DNA of 64,000 nt from Pararhizobium mangrovi (GCF_006516965.1 NZ_VHLH01000006.1:1-64000); one strand, 5' to 3'. Positions 47,698-56,352 are shown, numbered from the stretch's first letter. A program made the numbers and translations. Notes: generated from the sequence alone by a model not told the origin.

Positions 47698-48672
47698 ATG
47701 ACGACGCGTCACGCTCCCGTCCTCATCGTCGGTTCCGGCCCGGCCGGCTACACCGCTGCCGTCTACGCCGCGCGCGGCATGCTCGAACCGATCCTCATCA
47801 CCGGCCTCGAACAGGGCGGCCAGTTGATGATCACAACGGACGTCGAAAACTATCCGGGCTACGCCGATCCGGTCCAGGGCCCGTGGATGATGGAACAGAT
47901 GCGCCAGCAGGCGGTCAATGTCGGCACCGAGATCGTCAGCGATATCGTGACGGACATCAATCTAGACGCGACGCCGATCCGTCTCACGACCGATTCCGGC
48001 GCCGTCTACACCTGCGATTCGCTCATTCTTTCGACCGGTGCCAAGGCGAAATGGCTGGGGCTCGAAAGCGAGCGGACCTTCATGGGCTTCGGCGTGTCGG
48101 CCTGCGCCACCTGCGACGGCTTCTTCTACAAGAACAAGGATGTCTTCGTCGTCGGAGGCGGCAACACTGCGGTCGAGGAAGCGCTCTACCTGTCCAATAT
48201 CGCCGCCTCGGTAACGCTCGTCCATCGCCGCGACCATCTGCGCGCCGAGCGCGTCCTGCAGGAGCGCCTGTTCGATCGGCCGAACGTGAAGTTCGTCTGG
48301 AACAGCGTTGTCGAGGAGATCACCGGCGATCCGGGCAAGGCGCCCCTGCCCCCTTCGGTGACCGGAATCCGGCTGAAGAGCACGGTGGACGGCACGGTCA
48401 CGGAACACGCGACCCATGGCGTCTTCGTCGCCATCGGCCACGCGCCGTCGGTCGACCTCGTCAAGGACAAGGTGAAGATGAAGGAAAGCGGCTATGTCTG
48501 GACGGCGCCCGATTCGACGGCGACCGACCGGCCAGGCGTCTTCGCGGCCGGCGACGTGACCGACGACGTCTACCGTCAGGCCGTTACCGCCGCGGGAATG
48601 GGTTGCATGGCCGCCCTCGAAGCGGAAAAATTCCTCATGGCGCGCAGACATCTGGCCGAAGCCGCGGAATAG
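47698..48672 (+). CDS. trxB: thioredoxin reductase
   Basis: 324 residues. FAD site VGSGPAGYTAAVYAARG at the N-terminus; redox-active disulfide C136-A-T-C139 in ACATCDGFF; NADPH domain with FVVGGGNTAVEEALYLS and the HRRDHLRAE phosphate-binding Arg/His; second FAD motif VFAAGDVTDDVYRQAVTAAG. Reduces thioredoxin with NADPH in the cytosol. Followed after 64 bases by a LysR gene known in relatives to answer redox signals. Confidence 0.98.
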   Translation: MTTRHAPVLIVGSGPAGYTAAVYAARGMLEPILITGLEQGGQLMITTDVENYPGYADPVQGPWMMEQMRQQAVNVGTEIVSDIVTDINLDATPIRLTTDSGAVYTCDSLILSTGAKAKWLGLESERTFMGFGVSACATCDGFFYKNKDVFVVGGGNTAVEEALYLSNIAASVTLVHRRDHLRAERVLQERLFDRPNVKFVWNSVVEEITGDPGKAPLPPSVTGIRLKSTVDGTVTEHATHGVFVAIGHAPSVDLVKDKVKMKESGYVWTAPDSTATDRPGVFAAGDVTDDVYRQAVTAAGMGCMAALEAEKFLMARRHLAEAAE

Positions 48673-48736
48673 GCGGCCGGCCCTTCCCGAATGACAAGCG
48701 GCCCACCGGGGAACGGGCCGAGGATCGAGGACACGC

Positions 48737-49636
48737 ATGCCGCCTCTGGACTGGGACAAGCTGCGCATTTTCCACGCGGCAGCCGAAGCAGGCTCCTTCA
48801 CGCACGCCGCGGAGATGCTGCACCTTTCGCAATCGGCGATCAGCCGGCAGGTCAGCGCGCTGGAAATGGAGGTCGGCGTCAAGCTCTTCCACCGCCACGC
48901 GCGCGGGCTGATCCTGACCGAACAGGGCGAACTCCTCTACCGCACCGCGCACGAGGTCCTGCTCAAGCTCGAATCGGTGAAGATGCAGCTTACCGAAACG
49001 ACCGAGCGGCCGAGCGGCAAGCTCCGGGTGACGACGACGGTCGGCCTCGGCCAGGGCTGGCTTACCGGCAAGATCCAGGAGTTCATGCAGCTCTATCCCG
49101 ACCTGCAGGTGCAGCTCGTCCTCGACAACGAGGAACTCGACGTGAACATGCGCCATGCCGACTGCGCGGTGCGCCTTCGCCAGCCGCAGCAGCCGGACCT
49201 CATCCAGCGCAAGCTCTTCACCATGCATCTGCACGTCTACGCCGCGCCCTCCTACATCAACCGGTACGGCGAACCGCAGTCGGTCGACGAGCTCGACAAC
49301 CACCGCATCATCACCTTCGGCGAATCGGCGCCCAGCTATCTGCAGTATCTGAACTGGCTGGAGATCGCCGGCCGTTCGCCGGACAATCCGCGCTCGCCGC
49401 ACCTGCAGATCAATTCGCTGACCTCGATCCGCCGCGCGACGATTCTCGGCATGGGCATCGCCGCCCTGCCCGACTACATGGCGAGCAACGATGCCGGGCT
49501 GATCCAGCTTCCGATCGAGGGCGATCTGCCGACCTTCGAAACCTATTTCTGCTATCCCGCGGAAATGAAGAACGCCGCCAAGCTGCACGTTTTCCGGGAT
49601 TTCCTCATTTCGAAGGCCAGAAGCTGGGACTATTGA
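48737..49636 (+). CDS. lsrB: LysR-family regulator, LsrB/VtlR-like
   Basis: 299 residues. HTH: LRIFHAAAEAGSFTHAAEMLHLSQSAISRQVSALE. Effector domain has LRVTTTVGLGQGWLTGKIQEF and YCYPAEMKNAAKLH. Gene order (trxB just upstream) and sequence feel match LsrB of Sinorhizobium and VtlR of Brucella/Agrobacterium. LsrB acts in oxidative-stress and LPS control; VtlR activates AbcR small RNAs. An AbcR-like sRNA gene follows immediately, which strengthens the assignment. Confidence 0.88.
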   Translation: MPPLDWDKLRIFHAAAEAGSFTHAAEMLHLSQSAISRQVSALEMEVGVKLFHRHARGLILTEQGELLYRTAHEVLLKLESVKMQLTETTERPSGKLRVTTTVGLGQGWLTGKIQEFMQLYPDLQVQLVLDNEELDVNMRHADCAVRLRQPQQPDLIQRKLFTMHLHVYAAPSYINRYGEPQSVDELDNHRIITFGESAPSYLQYLNWLEIAGRSPDNPRSPHLQINSLTSIRRATILGMGIAALPDYMASNDAGLIQLPIEGDLPTFETYFCYPAEMKNAAKLHVFRDFLISKARSWDY

Positions 49637-49680
49637 CCCCGGCATGCGCGGATCGCATGGCAGACATGCCCACCTCTGCC

Positions 49681-49709
49681 TTGAAAAGTGCCTAATTGGG
49701 GAGCATATC
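49681..49709 (+). promoter_or_regulatory. promoter of the AbcR-like sRNA
   Basis: TTGAAA (49681-49686), 17 bases, CATATC (49704-49709); start of transcription expected at about 49716. The -35 box is 45 bases behind the stop codon of lsrB, so the sRNA has its own promoter. Confidence 0.65.
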
Positions 49710-49715
49710 GCACAC

Positions 49716-49833
49716 AGCTGATGCACTTTGACGGTCTTACCTCCCAGTACCGTCGCAGCAGCTGTTCCCCTCTGGAGGTTTTTAGCCTTCACACCTTAAA
49801 GGGCCCGAGAGCATTCTCGTGGCCCTTTTTTTT
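49716..49833 (+). ncRNA. abcR: AbcR-type (alpha-r15) trans-acting small RNA
   Basis: A transcript of about 118 bases. Stem 1 joins CAGCTG (49715-49720) to 49759-49764 and GACGGT (49730-49735) to ACCGTC (49749-49754), leaving a loop that shows CTCCC (49741-49745), an anti-Shine-Dalgarno motif. A second unpaired pyrimidine block TTCCCCTCT follows (49765-49773). The 3' end is an intrinsic terminator. This two-motif design and the place behind lsrB/vtlR match AbcR1/AbcR2 of rhizobia and Brucella, which bind Hfq and silence many ABC transporter mRNAs. Only one copy is seen here; relatives often have two in tandem. 5' end is predicted, not measured. Confidence 0.8.
49801..49833 (+). terminator. intrinsic terminator of the AbcR-like sRNA
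   Basis: GGGCCCGAGA pairs with TCTCG-T-GGCCC (one bulged T at 49820, 4-base loop GCAT), followed by eight T (49826-49833). A strong terminator. The rest of 49834-49967 has no gene. Confidence 0.88.
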
Positions 49834-49967
49834 GGGCTGTTCATCCGGCTCGCATGCGGCAATCCTGTAAAGGTGTCGTCCGGTCGTCGTACGGTTATGC
49901 TGCTACCGGCTTCCCAGCCGATCGTTGCGAATCGTCCGAGCGCGGCCAATCCATGGAGGATCGTCTC

Positions 49968-51083
49968 ATGTTCGCCCGCCGTCCGAATGCCTTTCCCGCC
50001 GCTGCCATATGTGCCGTTCTCTGCGGGGCGGCCTTCGTATGCGCGCCGCACGCGGCGCGCTCGGCGGATAAGGAGCAGAGGGCCGAGTTTCTTGGCGCCA
50101 TCGTCCTTCCGGACGCGGCCGAAGACGCCGATACCCGCATCGGCGGACTATCGGGCATAACCTACGACGCCACCGAGGGTGATTGGCTCTTCGTTTCCGA
50201 CGACAAGAACGAGTACGGCCCGCCTCGGCTCTATCGTGCACGCGTACTGATGGATCACGGCCACCTGGCCGGCGTGCGCTTTACCGATGTGCTTGAGCTC
50301 GAGAGCGCAGACAACGGCTGGATCTCCGACATGGAGGCCGTGGCGAGCGAGGGCGGCACCCTGCTCGTGACGACGGAGGGCAACTGGCCCGAACACGAAC
50401 AGAATCGCGTTCTCGCCATCTCGCCCAAAGGCGCGGTCGGCAAGAGCCTTCCGCTTCCCGAAAGCCTGAAGATCGATTTCGACGCCAGGACCGGCCCGCG
50501 CGACAACAAGGGGCTCGAAGCGATGGCGCTCGGTGACGGTTCGCGCACGCTGTGGCTCGGCCTCGAAGCGCCGCGCACGCAGGACGGCGCGCTACCGACG
50601 CCCGACCACGGCGCCATGACCCGCATCCTGAAGCTCGATCGCGCGACGGGCAAGGAAGAGGCGAGCTACGCCTACCCGCTGGAACCGCTCGCCAAAGCGC
50701 CCGCGCAAGGCAAGGTCGCCGACGGTCCGGGGCTCGACGAGATCGCAGCCGTCGACGCGACGCATCTCCTGACGATGGAGCGCTCCTGGGTCGAGGGCGA
50801 CACGAACTACGTGCAGGTCTACATGGTCGACACGGCGCGGGCGAGCGACGTCTCCGGGCAGACTTTACTCGATGACGATGCGATCGAGCCCGTCGAAAAG
50901 CATCTCCTCGTCGACCTGAACGCGCTTTCGATCCCGATGGACAATTACGAGGGTCTGGCGCTCGGACCGAAGCTTGCCGACGGCCGGCGGCTGATGCTCA
51001 TCTGCAGCGACAACAATTTCAACAAGCACCAGAAGACGATCGTCGCCGCCTTTGCCGTCGATGTCGACACGACGCAGCAGTAA
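49968..51083 (+). CDS. secreted esterase-like/phytase-like beta-propeller protein
   Basis: 371 residues from ATG at 49968, with GGAGG eight bases before it and a signal peptide through about ARS-ADK. The body shows the phytase-like (PF13449-type) pattern: RIGGLSGITYDATEGDWLFVSDD, DMEAVASEGG, DNKGLEAMALGDG and MDNYEGLALGPKL; LMLICSDNNFN is close to the end. Such proteins form a propeller and are found in the periplasm or outside; their substrates are mostly unknown. Monocistronic, with the HerA-like gene 138 bases further. Confidence 0.8.
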   Translation: MFARRPNAFPAAAICAVLCGAAFVCAPHAARSADKEQRAEFLGAIVLPDAAEDADTRIGGLSGITYDATEGDWLFVSDDKNEYGPPRLYRARVLMDHGHLAGVRFTDVLELESADNGWISDMEAVASEGGTLLVTTEGNWPEHEQNRVLAISPKGAVGKSLPLPESLKIDFDARTGPRDNKGLEAMALGDGSRTLWLGLEAPRTQDGALPTPDHGAMTRILKLDRATGKEEASYAYPLEPLAKAPAQGKVADGPGLDEIAAVDATHLLTMERSWVEGDTNYVQVYMVDTARASDVSGQTLLDDDAIEPVEKHLLVDLNALSIPMDNYEGLALGPKLADGRRLMLICSDNNFNKHQKTIVAAFAVDVDTTQQ

Positions 51084-51221
51084 GGCCATCGCGGCTTAGA
51101 AGTTGTGGGTTTCGAGCCGAAGGCGGTCACCTCGGCGGCGAGTCGTGATAGATACCCCGTTCGACCTTTCGGGAAGGTCGCTCGCCGTCATCGTCGTAAC
51201 AGCGTCAGGGCAGACGTCGCC

Positions 51222-52736
51222 ATGCAGGTCGACATCGAGATGGGAAGCGCTGCGGGCGGATCGCCCGCCACCCTCGATCTCGAAGAGCTTCTCGCCACGC
51301 GCCTGCTCGTGCAGGGCAATTCCGGCTCGGGCAAATCGCATCTCCTGCGCCGCCTTCTCGAACAGAGCGCGCCGTGGGTGCAGCAATGCGTCATCGATCC
51401 GGAAGGCGACTTCGTCACGCTTGCCGATCGGTTCGGCCACGTCGTCGTCGATGCGAGCCGTTCCGAAACCGAGCTTGCAGGGATCGCCGCGCGCGTGCGC
51501 AAACATCGCGTCTCCGCCGTCCTCAACCTCGAAGGGCTCGAAGCGAACGTCCAGATGCGTGCGGCGGCAGCCTTCCTGAACGGGCTCTTCGAAGCCGACC
51601 GCGCCGTCTGGTATCCGATGCTGGTCGTCGTCGACGAGGCGCAGATGTTCGCGCCGACGGCCGGTGGCGAGGTCGCCGAGGAGGCGCGCCGGATCTCGCT
51701 TTCGGCAATGACGAACCTGATGTGCCGCGGCCGCAAGCGCGGTCTTGCTGGCGTCATCGCCACGCAGCGTCTCGCCAAGCTCGCCAAGAACGTCGCCGCC
51801 GAAGCCTCGAACTTCCTGATGGGACGCACCTTTCTCGATATCGACATGGCGCGCGCGGCGGATCTCCTTGGCATGGATCGCCGGCAGGCGGAAAAGTTCC
51901 GCGACCTCGCGCGCGGCACGTTCGTCGCGCTCGGCCCGGCGCTCGCCCGCCGGCCGCTGACGATCACGATCGGTACGGTGGAAACGCAGGCACGTTCAAC
52001 AAGCCCGGTGCTCATGCCGCTTCCCGAAGCGCCGGCCGACGCGAGCGACCTCATCTTCGCTCCGGGCGCGGCCGAAGCGGCGCCGCCCCAACCCCAACGG
52101 GTCGCGGCCCCGGTCCGGCCGACGCAGGACATTCTCGGCGAACTCGCCCGTGCGCGACCGGCCGGCGTCAACGCAATCGAGCCGTCTTGCGCAGAAGCGA
52201 TCGATCCCGGCGAGCGCGAAGCTGCGCTCGATGGTGTCATCGCCGAGATGGTGGACGATCCGGACATCGCCTTCCGGCCGGACGCGATGCTCTATCAGGA
52301 CTTCCTCGTGCGCTGCCGCATCGCCCGCGTGCCCGGCTCGCCGCCGGCCATGCAGACCTTTCGCCGCCGCATGGCCGTCGCGCGTGCCGGCGTCGATGCA
52401 GAAACGGCCGAGGGCGACACATGGCAGACCGTGCTTTCGCTCTCCACCCGGCTGCCGGAAGAAATGCAGAGCGTGTTCCTGACGCTCGCCCGTTCGGCGC
52501 TAGCAGGCCTTGCCTGTCCCGGCGACGCGACGCTCGCGCGCATCTACGGCACGCATTCGCAACGCCGTGCCCGCCGTCTTCTCACCCATCTCGAAGAGCA
52601 CGGCGTCATCGTCTTGCGCACGGACCTGACCGGAAGGCGCATTGCCGCCCTGCCCGATATCGGTTGCGAGACCGCACCCGGAGACCCGAACGCGCACGAC
52701 GTTCTGCCCGAAGGCCACGACGCGGCGGCGGAGTAA
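51222..52736 (+). CDS. HerA/DUF87-like ATPase
   Basis: 504 residues from ATG at 51222. An N-terminal P-loop domain has Walker A GNSGSGKSHLLR, VIDPEGDFVTL, and Walker B PMLVVVDEAQMFAP; GRKRGLAGVIATQR is a sensor/Arg-finger stretch. This is the HerA/FtsK-type DUF87 ATPase core. The C-terminal third (about 300-504) is Ala/Pro-rich, then helical with a HTH-like segment (ARIYGTHSQRRARRLLTHLEEHG). No NurA nuclease is next to it, so it is not a classic HerA-NurA pair. Role unknown, presumably on DNA. Converges with the IclR gene 3 bases away. Confidence 0.78.
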   Translation: MQVDIEMGSAAGGSPATLDLEELLATRLLVQGNSGSGKSHLLRRLLEQSAPWVQQCVIDPEGDFVTLADRFGHVVVDASRSETELAGIAARVRKHRVSAVLNLEGLEANVQMRAAAAFLNGLFEADRAVWYPMLVVVDEAQMFAPTAGGEVAEEARRISLSAMTNLMCRGRKRGLAGVIATQRLAKLAKNVAAEASNFLMGRTFLDIDMARAADLLGMDRRQAEKFRDLARGTFVALGPALARRPLTITIGTVETQARSTSPVLMPLPEAPADASDLIFAPGAAEAAPPQPQRVAAPVRPTQDILGELARARPAGVNAIEPSCAEAIDPGEREAALDGVIAEMVDDPDIAFRPDAMLYQDFLVRCRIARVPGSPPAMQTFRRRMAVARAGVDAETAEGDTWQTVLSLSTRLPEEMQSVFLTLARSALAGLACPGDATLARIYGTHSQRRARRLLTHLEEHGVIVLRTDLTGRRIAALPDIGCETAPGDPNAHDVLPEGHDAAAE

Positions 52737-52739
52737 GCC

Positions 52740-53471
52740 TTACGCGGTCGTGAAGCTTGCGGCCGCGACCTCTTCCCCGATCATCGCCTTGAAGCCCAAC
52801 AGCATTTCGTCATCGAGATCGACGGCCATGCCGGTGATCGTCACGGCGCCGAGAAAGCTGCGATCGGATTCGAAGAGCGGTACGGCGATCGACGCGAAGT
52901 GCCGGTTGCGCTCGCCGCGCGAGATGTAGTGCCCGGCCTGCCTGATCGCCGCGCGGGCATCGTCGTCCTCGGGTTCGGTATAGGCGAGAAGCAGTTGGGC
53001 GGCCGCACCGCCTTCGGAAAGCTTGACCGTGCCGCCGACCTCGATGAAGTAGCGGAAATCCTGGAAGGCGTGGTCGCGTACCAGGCACACGCGGTCGTCG
53101 CGCGAGCGCACGAAGAACGAGGCGGTCTGGTTGGCGCGTCCGCTGATCGCCGAGATCGGCGCCTCGAGCCGCGCGATGAAGTTCGATGTCGCCTTGAAAA
53201 TCGATGCAAGGCGCAGATTGACCGGTCCCGGAGAATACGCGCCCTCGGGCGTGCGCTCCAGATATCCCCACTTAGCCAGCGTGCGCAAAGCGCGCAGCGT
53301 CGTCGCCTTGTCGAGGCCGGAAAGCTGCGCGAGGTCGCGCAGCTGAAGCCGCGGACGCTCCATCGAAAAGAGCGACATCAGGAAAAGCCCGCGTTCGAGC
53401 ACACCGCTCGGAGGGGCATGACGGTCCCCAGCGGACGGTTTTTTCCCGGTCGAGATTGACATCGTGCCCAT
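52740..53471 (-). CDS. IclR-family transcriptional regulator
   Basis: 243 residues. N-terminal winged helix: LRDLAQLSGLDKATTLRALRTLAKWGYL. C-terminal IclR effector domain with LVRDHAFQDFRYFIEVGG and ISRGERNRHFASIAVPLF. IclR regulators commonly govern aromatic or organic acid genes. Divergent from the AhpD-like gene and the lyase/tct operon with a 58-base gap that holds an imperfect inverted repeat. Start at 53471 lacks a clear ribosome site; an ATG three codons later is also possible. Likely the specific regulator of the polycarboxylate cluster. Confidence 0.88.
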   Translation of the reverse strand: MGTMSISTGKKPSAGDRHAPPSGVLERGLFLMSLFSMERPRLQLRDLAQLSGLDKATTLRALRTLAKWGYLERTPEGAYSPGPVNLRLASIFKATSNFIARLEAPISAISGRANQTASFFVRSRDDRVCLVRDHAFQDFRYFIEVGGTVKLSEGGAAAQLLLAYTEPEDDDARAAIRQAGHYISRGERNRHFASIAVPLFESDRSFLGAVTITGMAVDLDDEMLLGFKAMIGEEVAAASFTTA

Positions 53472-53475
53472 AACT

Positions 53476-53513
53476 CGTTTTATTCAATGACAGACATTTT
53501 ATTAGATGAAACG
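53476..53513. promoter_or_regulatory. candidate IclR operator
   Basis: CGTTTTATTCAA (53476-53487) and TTAGATGAAACG (53502-53513) form an inverted repeat matching at 9 of 12 positions with a 14-base spacer, centred in the AT-rich divergent region between the IclR gene and the cluster. It is the only such structure there. Confidence 0.35.
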
Positions 53514-53529
53514 GAAGAGGAGGTCAATC

Positions 53530-53871
53530 ATGGCGAACAAGTATTACGACGCCGTCGATGCCGAATACCGCAAGCAGATGGCGACGCTGGCCCCGAAGGA
53601 TTTCCAGGCCTGGATGACGCTGAACGCCATTCCCGGTCAGGACAACGGCCAGATCCCGCCGCGCACCCGCGAACTGATCGCCATCGCCGTCGCCCACGCG
53701 ACCGGATGCCCCTACTGCATCGAATCGCACGTGAACAACGCGAAGAAGCTCGGCGTCACCAAGGCCGAAGTCGCGGAATCGGTCATGATCTCGGCTGCCA
53801 TGAAGGCCGGCTCGGCGGCGGCACAGGGCGGCCTGGCGATGAAGTTCTTCGGCGACGACGACAACGCCTGA
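53530..53871 (+). CDS. carboxymuconolactone decarboxylase-family (AhpD-like) protein
   Basis: 113 residues from ATG at 53530 with GAGGAGG seven bases upstream. The AhpD-type redox motif C60-P-Y-C63 with E-S-H67 is present (ATGCPYCIESHVNNAKKLG), so it belongs to the peroxidase-like branch of the CMD family, not to true PcaC decarboxylase, which lacks this motif. Such proteins reduce peroxides or disulfides with thiol donors. First gene after the divergent promoter of the polycarboxylate cluster, 43 bases before the lyase gene; the link to thiol chemistry is of interest given the sulfurtransferase in the same group. Confidence 0.87.
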   Translation: MANKYYDAVDAEYRKQMATLAPKDFQAWMTLNAIPGQDNGQIPPRTRELIAIAVAHATGCPYCIESHVNNAKKLGVTKAEVAESVMISAAMKAGSAAAQGGLAMKFFGDDDNA

Positions 53872-53914
53872 GACACCCGCTGCGCAGCATTTCAAAGGTA
53901 GTGAGGAGGCTTTC

Positions 53915-55288
53915 TTGAGCGTTTCCGTTTTCGACATGCAGACGATGCAGCACCTGTGGAGCACGCCGGAGCTGCGCGAGATCTTCTCGGAGACGAACCG
54001 TCTCCAGAAATGGCTCGATGTCGAGGCTGCCCTCGCCAGCGCGCAGGCCGAACTCGGCATCATTCCGAAGGATGCCGCCGACGAGATCATCTCGGCCTGC
54101 GACATTTCGAAGGTCGATATTCCGGCGGTCGCCGAAGAGGTACGCCGCATCAAGCATACGCTGGTGCCGCTGCTGACGCAGGTGCGCAAGCCCCTGTCGC
54201 AGAAGGCCTCGGAGAGCCTGCACTACGGCGCGACGACGCAGGATGTGGTCGACACCGGCCTGTTGCTGCAGCTTCACGAGGCCCATGCCGTCTTCAAGCG
54301 CGATATGGCGATCGTCGGACGCGAACTCCTGCGCCTTGCCGAAGAGCATCGCGACACCGTCATGGTCGGTCGCACGCACGGCGTACAGGCGCTGCCGATC
54401 ACCTTCGGCCACAAATGCGCGATCTGGCTCGACGAGCTGTCGCGTCATGCCGAACGGCTCGAACAGGTCGAACCGCGCACCTTCGTCGTCATGCTCGTCG
54501 GCGCGGTCGGAAGCCAGGCGAGCTACGGCGAGCAGGCCCCGGAGATCGAGCGGCTGGTGGCCAAAAAGCTCGACCTTGCAGCCTCCGACATCAGCTGGGC
54601 CCCCTCGCGCGATCGCATCGGCGAATATCTCCTTGTTCTGGCGATGATCGCCGGCACGCTCGGCAAGATCGGCAACGAGCTCTTCAACCTGCAGCGCAAC
54701 GAGTTCGCAGAAGTCGAGGAAGGCTTCACGGAAGGCAAGCTCGGCTCGTCGACCATGCCGCACAAGCGCAACCCGACTTCGGCGGAAAACGTGGCGATGC
54801 TTTCGCGCTCGGTGCGCTACTCCGCCTCGATGATGATGGAAGCGCTCGTCCAGGAGCACGAACGCGACGGCATCGCCTGGAAATCCGAATGGAAGGCCGT
54901 GCCCGAGACGGCACTCGTCGCCGGCGCGATCCTCTTCCAGGCCGGTGCGCTGCTCAAGGGCCTGCGCGTGAATGCCGAAGCGATGATGCGCAACGTCAAC
55001 ATGATGCAGGGCTATCTGCTTTCCGAGCGCGTGATGCTGGAACTCGGCGAGCGCGTGGGCAAGAACACAGCGCACGAATGGCTTTACGAGGCCTCGATGA
55101 AAGGCATCGAGACCGGCGAACCCTTCGGCGCGGCACTGCGCGCGCACGAACACATCGCCGACGCGTTCACGGACGAGGAGATCGCCGAGCTCACTCGGCC
55201 GGAGAAATATCTGGGCACGATCGGCCGAAGCATCGACCGTGTGATCGAGCGTGAACGCAATGCCCCTTGGCTTCGTATGGGCGCATGA
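53915..55288 (+). CDS. fumarase/aspartase-superfamily lyase, adenylosuccinate lyase-like
   Basis: 457 residues from a TTG at 53915 with GAGGAGG upstream. Superfamily signature GSSTMPHKRNP at 277-287 (mobile serine loop), TTQD at about 107-110 and the base region GRTHGVQALP around H155; a C-terminal ADSL_C domain (GEPFGAALRAHEHIADAF) is present. These enzymes split C-N (or C-O, C-S) bonds and release fumarate. Its placement with a TctCBA importer and not with purine genes argues against housekeeping PurB. It may act on an imported succinyl adduct, as iminodisuccinate or EDDS lyases do. Substrate unknown. Confidence 0.8.
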   Translation: MSVSVFDMQTMQHLWSTPELREIFSETNRLQKWLDVEAALASAQAELGIIPKDAADEIISACDISKVDIPAVAEEVRRIKHTLVPLLTQVRKPLSQKASESLHYGATTQDVVDTGLLLQLHEAHAVFKRDMAIVGRELLRLAEEHRDTVMVGRTHGVQALPITFGHKCAIWLDELSRHAERLEQVEPRTFVVMLVGAVGSQASYGEQAPEIERLVAKKLDLAASDISWAPSRDRIGEYLLVLAMIAGTLGKIGNELFNLQRNEFAEVEEGFTEGKLGSSTMPHKRNPTSAENVAMLSRSVRYSASMMMEALVQEHERDGIAWKSEWKAVPETALVAGAILFQAGALLKGLRVNAEAMMRNVNMMQGYLLSERVMLELGERVGKNTAHEWLYEASMKGIETGEPFGAALRAHEHIADAFTDEEIAELTRPEKYLGTIGRSIDRVIERERNAPWLRMGA

Positions 55289-55294
55289 GGCATG

Positions 55295-55322
55295 AAGCGG
55301 GCTGCTTTCGCGCAACCCGCTT
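55295..55322 (+). other. hairpin between lyase and tctC genes
   Basis: AAGCGGG (55295-55301) pairs with CCCGCTT (55316-55322), 14-base loop, followed by T and ACGAGG. It may be a weak terminator or processing site between the lyase gene and the transporter genes. Confidence 0.4.
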
Positions 55323-55370
55323 TACGAGGCCGAACCCTTGAAGACCGATACACTATCCGGGAGGAACCTG

Positions 55371-56327
55371 ATGATGAAGAAACTCGCTATCGTGCTCGCA
55401 GCGACCGCTGCGGCGACGACGTCCGCCTGGGCGTTTCCCGACAGGCCGATCCAACTAATCGTACCGTTCAGCCCCGGCGGCGGCTCCGACGTTGCGGCAC
55501 GTGTCTTCCAGACCTGCCTGAAGGACCATTTCGACGGCCAGGTACTCGTGAAGAACGTGACAGGCGCACGCGGCAAGATCGCCGAGGTCGAGGTGCGTGA
55601 CGCCCGGCCGACCGGCTACGAGCTGCTCTGGGCCCATCAGGGCATGGACATGGGCAAGGCGACCGGCCGTTCCGACTATAACTACACCGCCTTCGAGCCC
55701 GTCGCTTCCACGGTGGCGATGAACTACGGCATCTTCGCCGGCGCCAATTCGGGCATCGACAGCGTCGCGACGCTGAAGAAGGACGTGAAGGCGAACCCGG
55801 GCAAGTATTCCGTCGGCATGGCGCTGAACGGGTTCTCGCACTTCGCCGCCCTCGACTTCATGGATCAGGCGGGCATTCCCGTCGACGACATTCGCGTCAT
55901 TCCCATGTCGGGCGACAAGAACCGCATCGTCTCGGCGATCCAGGGCAACCTGACGCTCGTGCCGACGGCCGTCGGTGCGGCCAAGCCCTACGTGAAATCG
56001 GACGACCTCGATGCCGTGGCCATCCAGGCGAGCGAACGCGACCCGAGCCTTCCCGACGCCAAGACGGCCCAGGAACAGGGATCGGACAGCAACTTCGCCA
56101 TGTACTTCACGACCTTCGCTCCGAAGGGCACGCCGAAGGACGTGATCGACACGCTCGCCAAGGCCTGGGTCGCAGCCGCGAAGGATCCGGCCTGCCAGGC
56201 GAAGCTGCAGCAACAGGCGATGCGCGCCGTGCCGGCCTCCGGCGAAGAGCTGAAGAAGGAACTGGCGCAGCGCTACCAGCGCATCGAGGATCTTGCCGAC
56301 AAGTTCAATCTGCACACGCAGAAATAG
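55371..56327 (+). CDS. tctC: TctC-type tricarboxylate-binding protein (TTT system)
   Basis: 318 residues from ATG at 55371 (GGGAGG six bases upstream; double ATG). Signal peptide cut near AWA-FPD. Family features: DRPIQLIVPFSPGGGSDVAARVF close to the N-terminus, where the substrate carboxylate is held, VGMALNGFSHFAAL, GDKNRIVSAIQGNLTLVPT and FTTFAPKGTPKDVIDTLAKAW. Captures a carboxylic acid in the periplasm for TctAB. Bordetella/Rhizobium members vary in substrate, so citrate need not be the ligand. A 28-bp palindrome follows the gene. Confidence 0.92.
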   Translation: MMKKLAIVLAATAAATTSAWAFPDRPIQLIVPFSPGGGSDVAARVFQTCLKDHFDGQVLVKNVTGARGKIAEVEVRDARPTGYELLWAHQGMDMGKATGRSDYNYTAFEPVASTVAMNYGIFAGANSGIDSVATLKKDVKANPGKYSVGMALNGFSHFAALDFMDQAGIPVDDIRVIPMSGDKNRIVSAIQGNLTLVPTAVGAAKPYVKSDDLDAVAIQASERDPSLPDAKTAQEQGSDSNFAMYFTTFAPKGTPKDVIDTLAKAWVAAAKDPACQAKLQQQAMRAVPASGEELKKELAQRYQRIEDLADKFNLHTQK

Positions 56328-56352
56328 AACAGGGCAACCGAACTGTCTTCCT

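Noticed and set aside
53530-55288. PcaC/PcaB pair of protocatechuate breakdown
   Set aside because: The small protein has the AhpD-type CPYC-x3-H motif not found in true PcaC, and the lyase has an adenylosuccinate-lyase C-terminal domain. No other protocatechuate genes are present.
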